From contig SJPJ01000001.1 in assembly GCA_007859835.1 (NCBI GenBank), positions 3,522,794-3,586,793 on the forward strand: a stretch of 64,000 bases of DNA, written 5' to 3'. Below, piece after piece: positions 44,697-52,853 of the stretch. The translations under genes and the position numbers were made by a program. Below the pieces are notes generated by a model. The model was not told where the DNA came from and searched no databases. It saw only the letters and a list, made by a program, of their open reading frames with translations. This DNA comes from Novipirellula herctigrandis. Its GTDB lineage: Bacteria; Planctomycetota; Planctomycetia; Pirellulales; Pirellulaceae. Each line of letters begins with the position of its first letter. The first letter of the stretch is position 1.

Positions 44697-47048
44697 CTAT
44701 TGCACTTCAAGTGCGGAATCTAACTGATACACCTGACCGGACACGGTATCAAATTCTGAATTCACGGCCCCGTATACCAACGTGCAATGACCGCCGTTCA
44801 GGGATGTGACAGTTACGTTTTTCAATCTGCCGCTCGCCCAAACAAGATCGACTTCAAAACCGCCGCGTGCGCGCAGCCCTTTCACAGAACCGTCAGCCAT
44901 CGCCTTGGGAAGTGCGGGAAGTAGCTCGATGTAACTCGCATGACTTTGCAACAGCATTTCTGCGATCGCTGACGTGGCACCAAAATTGACATCCGTTTCA
45001 AACATCTTGCGGTCGCGCCCGCGCTGCCCGACGGCGAACAGATTGTCCCATGAACTGTTTGAAAGAATGTGCTTCAACAGTCCGTAGGCTTTTTCGCCAT
45101 CGTGCAACCGGACATAGGTCGCCATCACCCACGCCGCGACACCCTGGTATTCCGGCGACTCGGCGGCACCGTGCTCGACGCGAACATCGAGTGACTTGCG
45201 CGCCGCTTCAAACAGGTTCGGTGTGTCGCTGGTGATTCGGGCACCGGGGCAAACCGCCCACAGATGCGAGAGATGGCGATGCCCCTTGTTCTGTTCCTCA
45301 AACGGCTCCGCCCATTCCATCAGCCGCCCGTCCTCACCAATTTGCATTGGCGTTAAACGCGACTGCAAGTCTTCTAATCGTGTGCGGAACTCGAGATCCT
45401 TGTCAAGCAGTTTGCTGGCGGCGATCGTGTTGCGAAACAGGTCACCGATCAACTGTGTATCCATCGCCGGAGCCATCGACAGCGAAACCGCTTTACCTGT
45501 TGCCGGATCCTTGAAGCGGTTTTCGGGTGAAGTCGAGGGTCCGGAAACCATGTAGCCGGTCTTCGGATGCTCCACCAGATAATCGACCAGAAATTCGCAG
45601 GCCTCTTTCATGATCGGATAGCTGCGTTTTTCCAGATACTCAAGGTCGCCGCCAAACTGGTAGTGCTCCCAGAGGTGGTTGCACATCCACGCAGGAGCCA
45701 TCGGCCAAACACCGTAGGGCGGATTTCCGATGGAGGCGGTGAAGTACCACGGGTCCGTTGCATAGTTGGCGGTGAACCCGCGACAGTGATACATCTCCTT
45801 TGCCGTGATCCTGCCGCGTGGACGTAGGTTGTCCAGCAGGTCAAAGAACGGCTCGTGGCATTCGGCAAGATTGCAAACTTCCGCCAGCCAGTAATTCATC
45901 TGGATGTTGATGTTGATGTGGTAGTCGGCATCGTAGGCTGGAGTCAGGCTGTTGACCCATTTGCCCCACAGGTTGATGCACATCGAATCGGGACGTGAAG
46001 CACTGATCAGCAGGTAGCGACCAAACTGAAAATAGAGGGACACCAAGGATGGGTCCTCGGCACCATTTCTAAACGCGGCAAGCCGCTTATCAGTAGGTAG
46101 CTCCGAAGGTTCGCCCAAGTTCAGCCGCACCCGGTTGAACAATCGCTGATGCTCGGCCACATGGTCTTTGCGCATCCTGGCATAGCTTTTCGCTTTCGCA
46201 GTTGCCAGTTGTTTCTTGCAGACGGTTGTCGGGTCATCACCTCGATAGTCGGTGGACGTGACCATTCGTAGCGTGACGGCATCCGCACCTTCGACACGAA
46301 TGCCATTCTTGCTTTCGCCTAACATTCCGTTTTCCGCCTCGACATGCAATTGCGTTTCATACGAGACGCCGACCCAGCCCGGATTGGTTTTCGGTTTGGC
46401 GACACCGGTCATTGAGATGCAGTCGGCTGCCAGTCGCGTGATTTTCCCTCGGTGACGAGACAACTCCGCATTAAGTGTAAGCCTGCCCGGTTTGTCGCAG
46501 GTCAACCGAACAACGAGCGTCTGATCCACCGGACTGATAAAGACTTCGCGGTGGAACGTGGCATCGCCAATGGTGTAACTCACTTTGGCGATCGCCGTGC
46601 TGAGGTCCAATTCGCGACGGTAGTTGGTTGCCTCCAGCCCGTCGGGATGTTGGAAATCCAGTTTCAGGTCGCCCGAGGTCTGATAGGTACTCATGCCCAT
46701 CGCGAGAACCATGCCCTGCATCCTGTCGATAACAATCTGCTCGGCCTCGTAGTAACGGCCATCGAACATCAATTGCCGGACCTGATCCAGGTGCTGATGC
46801 GCACCGATCCGGTCACGCTGAACCGGCTGTCCGGTCCACATCGTGTCGTCGTTGAACTGGATCGTTTCGTGTCGCACTCCGCCCTGAACGACAGCCATCA
46901 ATCGGCCATTTCCCAGCGGCAGGCCCGCCGTCCATTCTTTGGCAGGCTGCTGGTACCAGAGTCGCAAGTCTTCCGCGAACCCGGTCTGCAATCCGGTGAC
47001 CAGCAACAGGACGACGATCAAGGTCTTAGAGACTGTTTTAAAACTCAC
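44697..47048 (-). CDS. GH95 alpha-L-fucosidase/galactosidase
   Basis: A 783-residue exported enzyme. The start is GTG (47048) with GGAGGG four bases upstream; no ATG would keep the signal peptide (to about residue 25, QTGFAED). GH95 marks: WTAGLPLGNGRLMAVVQGG, TIQFNDDTMWTG, the (alpha/alpha)6 barrel with MAPAWMCNHLWEHYQFGGD holding the proposed acid Glu, and FETDVNFGATSAIAEMLLQ with the proposed base Asp. GH95 members cleave terminal alpha-1,2-L-fucose or L-galactose. A relative with the middle deleted is at 55843-56511. Confidence 0.92.
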   Translation of the reverse strand: MSFKTVSKTLIVVLLLVTGLQTGFAEDLRLWYQQPAKEWTAGLPLGNGRLMAVVQGGVRHETIQFNDDTMWTGQPVQRDRIGAHQHLDQVRQLMFDGRYYEAEQIVIDRMQGMVLAMGMSTYQTSGDLKLDFQHPDGLEATNYRRELDLSTAIAKVSYTIGDATFHREVFISPVDQTLVVRLTCDKPGRLTLNAELSRHRGKITRLAADCISMTGVAKPKTNPGWVGVSYETQLHVEAENGMLGESKNGIRVEGADAVTLRMVTSTDYRGDDPTTVCKKQLATAKAKSYARMRKDHVAEHQRLFNRVRLNLGEPSELPTDKRLAAFRNGAEDPSLVSLYFQFGRYLLISASRPDSMCINLWGKWVNSLTPAYDADYHININIQMNYWLAEVCNLAECHEPFFDLLDNLRPRGRITAKEMYHCRGFTANYATDPWYFTASIGNPPYGVWPMAPAWMCNHLWEHYQFGGDLEYLEKRSYPIMKEACEFLVDYLVEHPKTGYMVSGPSTSPENRFKDPATGKAVSLSMAPAMDTQLIGDLFRNTIAASKLLDKDLEFRTRLEDLQSRLTPMQIGEDGRLMEWAEPFEEQNKGHRHLSHLWAVCPGARITSDTPNLFEAARKSLDVRVEHGAAESPEYQGVAAWVMATYVRLHDGEKAYGLLKHILSNSSWDNLFAVGQRGRDRKMFETDVNFGATSAIAEMLLQSHASYIELLPALPKAMADGSVKGLRARGGFEVDLVWASGRLKNVTVTSLNGGHCTLVYGAVNSEFDTVSGQVYQLDSALEVQ

Positions 47049-47062
47049 TTCACCCTCCCTCC

Positions 47063-47516
47063 GGGCATTGGTATCTACACAAGTACCAAACTGGCTTAAG
47101 TCGTTACCAACTGAAAAAGTTAAATTGAAAGTTGTAAATTGTAAAATCGCCTCCGTCAGCCAGCTTATTCATTTTTTGAAGGTTAGCCTTGGCTGTCACG
47201 ACTGACTTTCCAATGATGTTGCACAATTGGACGCATTCATCGAGAAGCGGCGTGATCCGATCATCAGATAGCCACTTCGCACCAATTGTCCCGCGATATG
47301 CCAGCCTTGCCGAGTGTCCCGCAACGCATCTACCAATTTCCCAATGGGTGCTGCAAAATCCAACAATCGGTCTTCCAGATCTTCACCGCGCTGATCCATC
47401 GATCTTCTCCACTGAAACGTTTCTAGACTTTCAAATTTACAATTGTCAATTTAGATTTTTCAATGACCTCGATTGCCGACGTAATCCTTTCCTGACTTGT
47501 GTAGATACCAATGCCC
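47063..47516. mobile_element. Nested inverted-repeat element around a broken four-helix-bundle gene
   Basis: An outer perfect 22-base inverted repeat (47063-47084 and 47495-47516, containing CATTGGTATCTACACAAGT) encloses an inner AT-rich imperfect one (47114-47147 against 47427-47460, 27 of 34 matching). The inner repeat encloses the pseudogene at 47116-47399. It lies between the GH95 gene and a sulfatase. The outer repeat continues into CCCTCC/GGGAGGG palindromes of a wider intergenic repeat. Confidence 0.7.
47116..47399 (-). pseudogene. Four-helix-bundle gene with internal deletion
   Basis: The start at 47399 reads GEDLEDRLLDFAAPIGKLVD and GWHIAGQLVRSG, the first helix and loop of the IVP-type family. 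The next codons in frame make no sense, but shifting by one gives LSDDRITPLLDECVQLCNII then GKSVVTAKANLQ, the family's last helix, to a TAA at about 47116. The two middle helices (about 45-50 codons, compare the copy at 44219) are missing and the deletion changed frame. So this is a dead copy of the same gene type, inside the same type of inverted repeat. Confidence 0.8.
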
Positions 47517-47612
47517 TCCGGGAGGGTCGCGAGGAACGAGCGGGGAGGGCTGTATTGTCGATTGATCGACGTTTCGAGCCAAAAGCCCCCTCCCCGGCCG
47601 CTACTGCGTCCG

Positions 47613-47634
47613 ACCCTCCCGCAAGCGGGAGGGT
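47613..47634. repeat. CCCTCCCGC hairpin of an intergenic repeat
   Basis: ACCCTCCCGC-AA-GCGGGAGGGT is a perfect foldback followed by GTTTTC on the plus strand. Together with the CCCTCCGGGAGGG palindrome at 47513-47526 it belongs to a G/C-rich intergenic repeat downstream of the sulfatase at 47654. It could end transcription from either side, but the T-run is short. Confidence 0.6.
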
Positions 47635-47653
47635 GTTTTCAAACAGGCTCTTA

Positions 47654-49123
47654 CTAGTTCTCATTGCGTGCCTCTTGGTTTTTCTTTTTCTCTGTGTCCT
47701 TCCATTTGCTTTTGCCGTTACCGGTGGGATGGGTCTCCGCATCCGATTTTGGCAGCCATGCCGACAGTTCTTCCTTGACCGTGTCGTACTCCGGATTCGA
47801 TGCGAGGTTGGTGAAATTCTTTGGATCACCCGCTTGATCGTAGAGCTCTTCCGAACCATCGGCGTAACGAATGTATCGCCAGTTGTCGCTCCGCACGGCG
47901 TGGTTTTTGTAACCATTCGTGGTCACGACCGCGCGGCCGTTCTTCTTTGCCGGATTCTTGAGCAGCGGAACGAGGCTGTTTCCGTCGAGTTTTTCCCTGG
48001 GCTGAAAACCGCACAGTTCGTTGAGGGTTGGATAAATATCGAGGAGGCTGACGGGCTCGTTGCTGCGGCTTCCGGCCTTGGCGACGCAGGGTGCGGAAAT
48101 AATGAACGGCACGCGGGTCGTCTGTTCCCACAATGCGAATTTTTCCCAGTGCTGCTTCTGTCCCAGGTGGTATCCGTGGTCCGACCACAACACCACGATC
48201 GTGTTGTCGGCAAGCGGGCCATTGTCGAGCGCATCGAGCAGGCGACCGATCATGTCGTCGGTGAAACTGACTGAAGCGTTATAGCCTCGCACCGCTCCTG
48301 CCCACTTGTTGTTGTCGACAAGCCACCGGTGCCAAGCCGTCTTCAGCTTGTTTTTGCCAGCCTTTGGCACATCATCCAGATCGCCTGCTCGGACTTCCGG
48401 CAACTGAATCTGATCGGCCGGGTGCAGATCGAAATACTTCTTTGGCGTGTACCAGGGAATGTGCGGACGGTAGATGCCAACCCCAAGGAAAAGCGGTTGG
48501 TCGTGGGTCTGCGAAAGCTGCTTGCTTGCCCACGCCACGACTTTGGCGTCTGCCATTTCATCGGGCTCGATGTCCAATTCCGCCCAATCGAAACGGCCTC
48601 CGTAAAACTCCTTGAGCGTGTTGGCCGGCATGTTGGGTGGATTGACCTCCTGTGGCATCTGGCGATCCTTCGACGGGAAGTACTCGTCCCACGGACGCGA
48701 ATCCATGAAACCCGTGTAAGCTCCTTTGCTCAACGACGAGGCGTGATAGATCTTTCCGCCGCCCATGGTCTTGTATCCATTGGCTTGGAAGTAATGTGGA
48801 ATTGTCACGCAATCCTTCATCACGTTGTTTTCACGCCAGTCTTGCGAATTCACATAGACGCCTGTTGATGAAGGTGCCAGTCCGCTGATCACGCTCGCCC
48901 GCGAGGGGTTGCAGGCGGGAGCTGCACAGTGGGCGTTGCTGAACAACACCCCGCGCTCGGCCAGCCTGCCAATGTTCGGCGTGCTGACCGCCGTTTCTCC
49001 CCGGAACTGATTCGGAGACGCGTTCAGATCATCGACCGCAATGAAGAGAACATTCGGATGATCCGCACCGGGGGCCGAGCCCACAATCGCAAAACTCAAG
49101 ACGAGTGTTTTCAATAGTTTCAT
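47654..49123 (-). CDS. Sulfatase, iduronate-2-sulfatase-like (CNPSR type)
   Basis: A 489-residue exported sulfatase; ATG 49123 starts a short signal peptide (to about residue 19). VDD at 30-32, Cys71 in ACNPSRASVISG, WSDHGYHLGQKQHWEKF and LYDxxxDPxxxxNLA. The combination GxIYHA, PFFLxxGIYRPHIPW and the H-x-LG-x-KQHWEK box is diagnostic of iduronate-2-sulfatase-type (S1_7) enzymes. The C-terminal tail is very basic (KWKDTEKKKNQ). It follows a nested inverted-repeat element. Confidence 0.92.
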   Translation of the reverse strand: MKLLKTLVLSFAIVGSAPGADHPNVLFIAVDDLNASPNQFRGETAVSTPNIGRLAERGVLFSNAHCAAPACNPSRASVISGLAPSSTGVYVNSQDWRENNVMKDCVTIPHYFQANGYKTMGGGKIYHASSLSKGAYTGFMDSRPWDEYFPSKDRQMPQEVNPPNMPANTLKEFYGGRFDWAELDIEPDEMADAKVVAWASKQLSQTHDQPLFLGVGIYRPHIPWYTPKKYFDLHPADQIQLPEVRAGDLDDVPKAGKNKLKTAWHRWLVDNNKWAGAVRGYNASVSFTDDMIGRLLDALDNGPLADNTIVVLWSDHGYHLGQKQHWEKFALWEQTTRVPFIISAPCVAKAGSRSNEPVSLLDIYPTLNELCGFQPREKLDGNSLVPLLKNPAKKNGRAVVTTNGYKNHAVRSDNWRYIRYADGSEELYDQAGDPKNFTNLASNPEYDTVKEELSAWLPKSDAETHPTGNGKSKWKDTEKKKNQEARNEN

Positions 49124-49289
49124 CGAGACTGCAATGTTGAGACGCTGTCGAGGCAAGGCTGGCATGGCTATTCGGAAATCCGCCGATTGTCTTTATTCAC
49201 AACATCCGAGTTGTCTTCGGCCTGCTCAATACGGAGCGACCGATCGAAACTGATGAACTGATTGCACTCGATCAATAGCAGAACGGTAG

Positions 49290-50720
49290 TCATTTGATGT
49301 CAAACGTCCCGTCAAAATAGGGCAGTTTGTTTTCCGCCCAAGCCTCATAGTCCGAATCGAAATAATGCCATTGTGGCATTTGATGGTTCCGTCCCCATTT
49401 CTCGACGTCAGAAACCATCTGTTTCAATCGCTCCGGGTATCGCTTGCTAAGGTCATGCGTTTCGCCGATGTCTTCGACGACGTCATACAATTGCCAGCGC
49501 CGGCGTGTGCGACTGACTTTCCATTGGTTCCGGCGACCGCTAACGTCCGTATAGCCTGAGCGATGCGACATCGCGTAAATCATTTCGTCCGGGTGCGGAT
49601 TCGTCCCTGCCAATAGCTCATCCCACACGTCTTTTCCATCAAGCATCTTTCCCTCGGGGATCGTGGAACTGGTAAGACGCGCCAAGGTAGGATAGAAATC
49701 CAGGGACAGAATGGGATGATGGAATTTCTGTCCCGCCGGAACGTTGGACGGCCAGTGGAAGAACATGGGGACACGATAGCCTCCTTCTTCCACTCCCCGT
49801 TTGCCGCCTTTCAGTGGAGCGTTGTTGGCACTGCCCCCCGCCTTGCCACCGTTGTCACTCAAGAAAATGATTAGCGTGTCGTCGAAGTTCCCTGTCGACT
49901 TCAGCGTGTCCACAACTCGCCCAACTCCGCGATCAACAGCGTAAACCATTGCGGCATAAGTGCGTCGTTTCTTGTCCGCAATGTGAGTAAAGTGACTCAT
50001 GTCGTCCGCCTTTGCTTCGATCGGGGAATGCGGAGCCGTGTAGGAGAGGTACAAGAACCAGGGCTGATTTTTTGTCGACGCCTGCTCGAGGAACGCAACG
50101 GCCTCACGAGAAAAGGCGTCGGTCACGTACTCGGTTTCCCTGGCGTCTTTTCCATTGCGTTGCAACGGAGAAATATTCATGGGGATCTTTTTCTGTCCAG
50201 CCCTAACCGCCTTTTCATACTTCGGCCGATACTTCTCAGGAAAATATTGGTGTCCACCACCAAGGATTCCATAGAACTCGTCAAATCCACGCTGATTGGG
50301 CTGGTACTGAGGCTGTTGTCCGAGATGCCACTTGCCGATTGCTCCGGTGTAGTAGCCTGCGTCCTTCAAGAGTTGCGAGAGAAATACTTCACTTAAAGGC
50401 GTCCCCATTTCATGGTGGTCGGGCAGATTAAATTGCTCGCCGAAGTTGTGCGGATAGCGTCCCGTCATGATCGCGGCGCGACTGGGACCGCAAACGGGAT
50501 GAGCGACGTAGGCGGACGTGCAAATGGTTCCGCTGTTTGCCAGTTCATCCAGCGACGGTGTCGTGATGTCTTTAGCACCGTTAAAGCCCACGTCCGCATA
50601 CCCCAAATCATCACACATGATGATCAGCACGTTGGGTGGCGAGGATCCGCTTGCAGGATCTGCAACTGCGCAGACGGCAAACGAAACAATGGCAATCGTG
50701 ACAGGTCTTAGCTGATTCAT
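49290..50720 (-). CDS. Sulfatase (CGPSR type)
   Basis: A 476-residue exported sulfatase. ATG 50720 gives a signal peptide to about residue 25. CDD at 36-38, Cys77 in VCGPSRAAIMTGRY, KWHLGQ, LSDNGGKAGG and PLKGGKRGVEEGGYRVP. This pattern (GGxxxNNxPLxGxK, EGGxRVP) is that of arylsulfatase/N-acetylgalactosamine-4-sulfatase types. It lies 28 bases after the GH127 gene on the same strand and is probably in one operon with GH127 and GH2. Confidence 0.92.
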   Translation of the reverse strand: MNQLRPVTIAIVSFAVCAVADPASGSSPPNVLIIMCDDLGYADVGFNGAKDITTPSLDELANSGTICTSAYVAHPVCGPSRAAIMTGRYPHNFGEQFNLPDHHEMGTPLSEVFLSQLLKDAGYYTGAIGKWHLGQQPQYQPNQRGFDEFYGILGGGHQYFPEKYRPKYEKAVRAGQKKIPMNISPLQRNGKDARETEYVTDAFSREAVAFLEQASTKNQPWFLYLSYTAPHSPIEAKADDMSHFTHIADKKRRTYAAMVYAVDRGVGRVVDTLKSTGNFDDTLIIFLSDNGGKAGGSANNAPLKGGKRGVEEGGYRVPMFFHWPSNVPAGQKFHHPILSLDFYPTLARLTSSTIPEGKMLDGKDVWDELLAGTNPHPDEMIYAMSHRSGYTDVSGRRNQWKVSRTRRRWQLYDVVEDIGETHDLSKRYPERLKQMVSDVEKWGRNHQMPQWHYFDSDYEAWAENKLPYFDGTFDIK

Positions 50721-50748
50721 TTTAGATCTTATTTTGATGGTTCTTTGG

Positions 50749-52812
50749 TTACTCTGCGGCATCGAGAGGCATCCACACAGTCATGTCAGTCTGTCCTCGA
50801 TTGCTCCAGGCGTAGTACGGGATCATGCGGATTGAAACCGGCTTTGCCCTATTTTTCGATAGTGGGCGGTAGAGCTGATTCGACCAGTCTGTCTTGTTCA
50901 CTCGATCGGCCTCACCTTCAAGAACCACCACGCCAGACAACAGGCTTTCATCAAAGCGGGGTCGCAAGTTGATGTCTGCAGGAATCACGACGTCATGAAC
51001 TCCAACGCCGTCGGGCAGATCAACCGATTCCAAGCAATACACCAGCGGGCCGCGTTTCACCGCGATTTGATTGCGGGCGTGTTCCACAAACGGATTCGCT
51101 TCAATCAACTGTGGTGTCATGGGCAGTTCTAACTCCACAACATCGCCCGTGGACCAGGTGCGTTTCAATCCAAAAAAGCTACCTGGTAACAACTCATCGT
51201 CAACGGCTTGCCCGTTGACGCTCAAGCTCGCTTCTTGCACCCATCCCGGGATGCGCAACATCATGGAGAACTCTTTTGACGCTGGCACCTCGACGGAGAT
51301 CTTCACCGAGCCATTCCACGGATAGTCGGAACTTTGCGTTAACTTCAGCTCCGATCCATCGGCAAGCTTGGTGTCCAGGACGTTACTGCCATAGAGATTT
51401 ACCCACACTCCTTCGTCCGAGGTTGTGTAGGCATAGTTATTGATTTCGGCAATAGTGCGAATGATATTGGGCGGACAACAAAAGACGGACATGAACGGAT
51501 TTCGCGAACCGTTATCTTTGGTCGCATGCGGATGATCATGCACATGCCGGAGAGGGTTGGTGTAGAAGTAATGTTTCCCATCCAAAGCGATACCCGAGAG
51601 CGCACTGTTGTAGAACACGAGCTCGACGATATCGGCAAATCGGGCCTCTCCATCAAGCAGGAACATTCGCCAGTTCCACATCGCGTTACCAATGTTCGCG
51701 CAGGTCTCGTTGTAGGTATCCGCGTTGGGAAGTTCGTAGCTCTTACCGTAAGCCTCGCTGACTTTGTCATGGTTGACCGACAGCCCATAGTGATGTGCAC
51801 CTGTTGCGCCGGTCACATACATCTTCCGTTTTGCGACGTCTTGCCAAATTCTTTCCATCGCATCCAGCAAAGCTGTTTCGCCTGTTTCGGAATAGACATC
51901 GACAACACCAGCGAACAGATAGTTTCCATGTCCAGCGTGTCCAACAGCCTCGACCTCTTTGCGGATCGGAGTCCGTTTCTGGCTGTGGTCCGCTCCCTTG
52001 AACGAACCGGGTTCGGGCCTCACGGTCCCTCGCTTGAGAACAAGAAATTCGACAACTTCCAGGTATCGCTTGTCGCCGGTCGTGCGATACATCTCGACCA
52101 ATCCCATATAGTGCGGCGGATTCCATTCAGCCGCGATCAATGTTTGGGGATGTTCCTTGTACATCGAATAGAGCAGGTCGCTCGTTTTGATCGCCACGTC
52201 CAAAAAGTTTCGTTTCCCTGTCGCTCGATAATGCACACAGGCGGCGGTCATTAAGTGACCAAAGTTGTAATATTCATGTGATCCACCTGCTGTAAACGGT
52301 TCGTTTGTCGATGAGAACTCTCGCTCCTGCTCGTGGAGAAACCCACTCTTTCCGTATCCGATCTGGATCATCGTGTGGATGTAGCCATCGTCTCGCTGGG
52401 CCTTTGCGATCACTGCGATGATCGCATCTAACTTCTGATCGATCGCCTTGTCATTGCTGACCGCATACTCACAAGAGAGCGCTTCGACGTATTTGTAGAA
52501 GTCGCCATCAGTAAACGACCAACCTCGAAACTCACCTTCGATCAACCCGGCAGCCACGCGAAAATTGTCGTAGGCATGGATGATTTCGGGATCGCCCATC
52601 AACTTTCCCAGATGCGGGATCATGATGTCGTGGCAAGCCTTCACCTTGTCCGCCCAAAAACCATCCGTCCACTGGCAAGCGGTGAGGTTAACGCACTTGA
52701 GCTTCATGTGGGGCGTCTTGGCGTTGTTGATCAGCCCTTGCTCCTGAGCATCCAAAGGCCCGCTCGCAATTGCTGCGCAAAGAACGATCAGTACTAATCG
52801 CACCAGTTTCAT
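50749..52812 (-). CDS. GH127 (DUF1680) beta-L-arabinofuranosidase-like enzyme
   Basis: A 687-residue exported enzyme; ATG 52812 has AGGA at five bases and starts the signal peptide (to about residue 21). The (alpha/alpha)6 barrel carries the zinc-thiolate site of HypBA1: Glu369 and Cys371 in NETCANIGNAMW, and Cys445-Cys446 in SVFCCPPNIIRT, one of these being the nucleophile in the known enzyme. All four are present, so it should be active on a terminal L-arabinofuranose or a similar L-sugar. It lies 41 bases after the GH2 gene. Confidence 0.92.
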   Translation of the reverse strand: MKLVRLVLIVLCAAIASGPLDAQEQGLINNAKTPHMKLKCVNLTACQWTDGFWADKVKACHDIMIPHLGKLMGDPEIIHAYDNFRVAAGLIEGEFRGWSFTDGDFYKYVEALSCEYAVSNDKAIDQKLDAIIAVIAKAQRDDGYIHTMIQIGYGKSGFLHEQEREFSSTNEPFTAGGSHEYYNFGHLMTAACVHYRATGKRNFLDVAIKTSDLLYSMYKEHPQTLIAAEWNPPHYMGLVEMYRTTGDKRYLEVVEFLVLKRGTVRPEPGSFKGADHSQKRTPIRKEVEAVGHAGHGNYLFAGVVDVYSETGETALLDAMERIWQDVAKRKMYVTGATGAHHYGLSVNHDKVSEAYGKSYELPNADTYNETCANIGNAMWNWRMFLLDGEARFADIVELVFYNSALSGIALDGKHYFYTNPLRHVHDHPHATKDNGSRNPFMSVFCCPPNIIRTIAEINNYAYTTSDEGVWVNLYGSNVLDTKLADGSELKLTQSSDYPWNGSVKISVEVPASKEFSMMLRIPGWVQEASLSVNGQAVDDELLPGSFFGLKRTWSTGDVVELELPMTPQLIEANPFVEHARNQIAVKRGPLVYCLESVDLPDGVGVHDVVIPADINLRPRFDESLLSGVVVLEGEADRVNKTDWSNQLYRPLSKNRAKPVSIRMIPYYAWSNRGQTDMTVWMPLDAAE

Positions 52813-52853
52813 CTTCATCCTACTCTTTCTCGTTTGTGGTAGTTGGGTAATGA

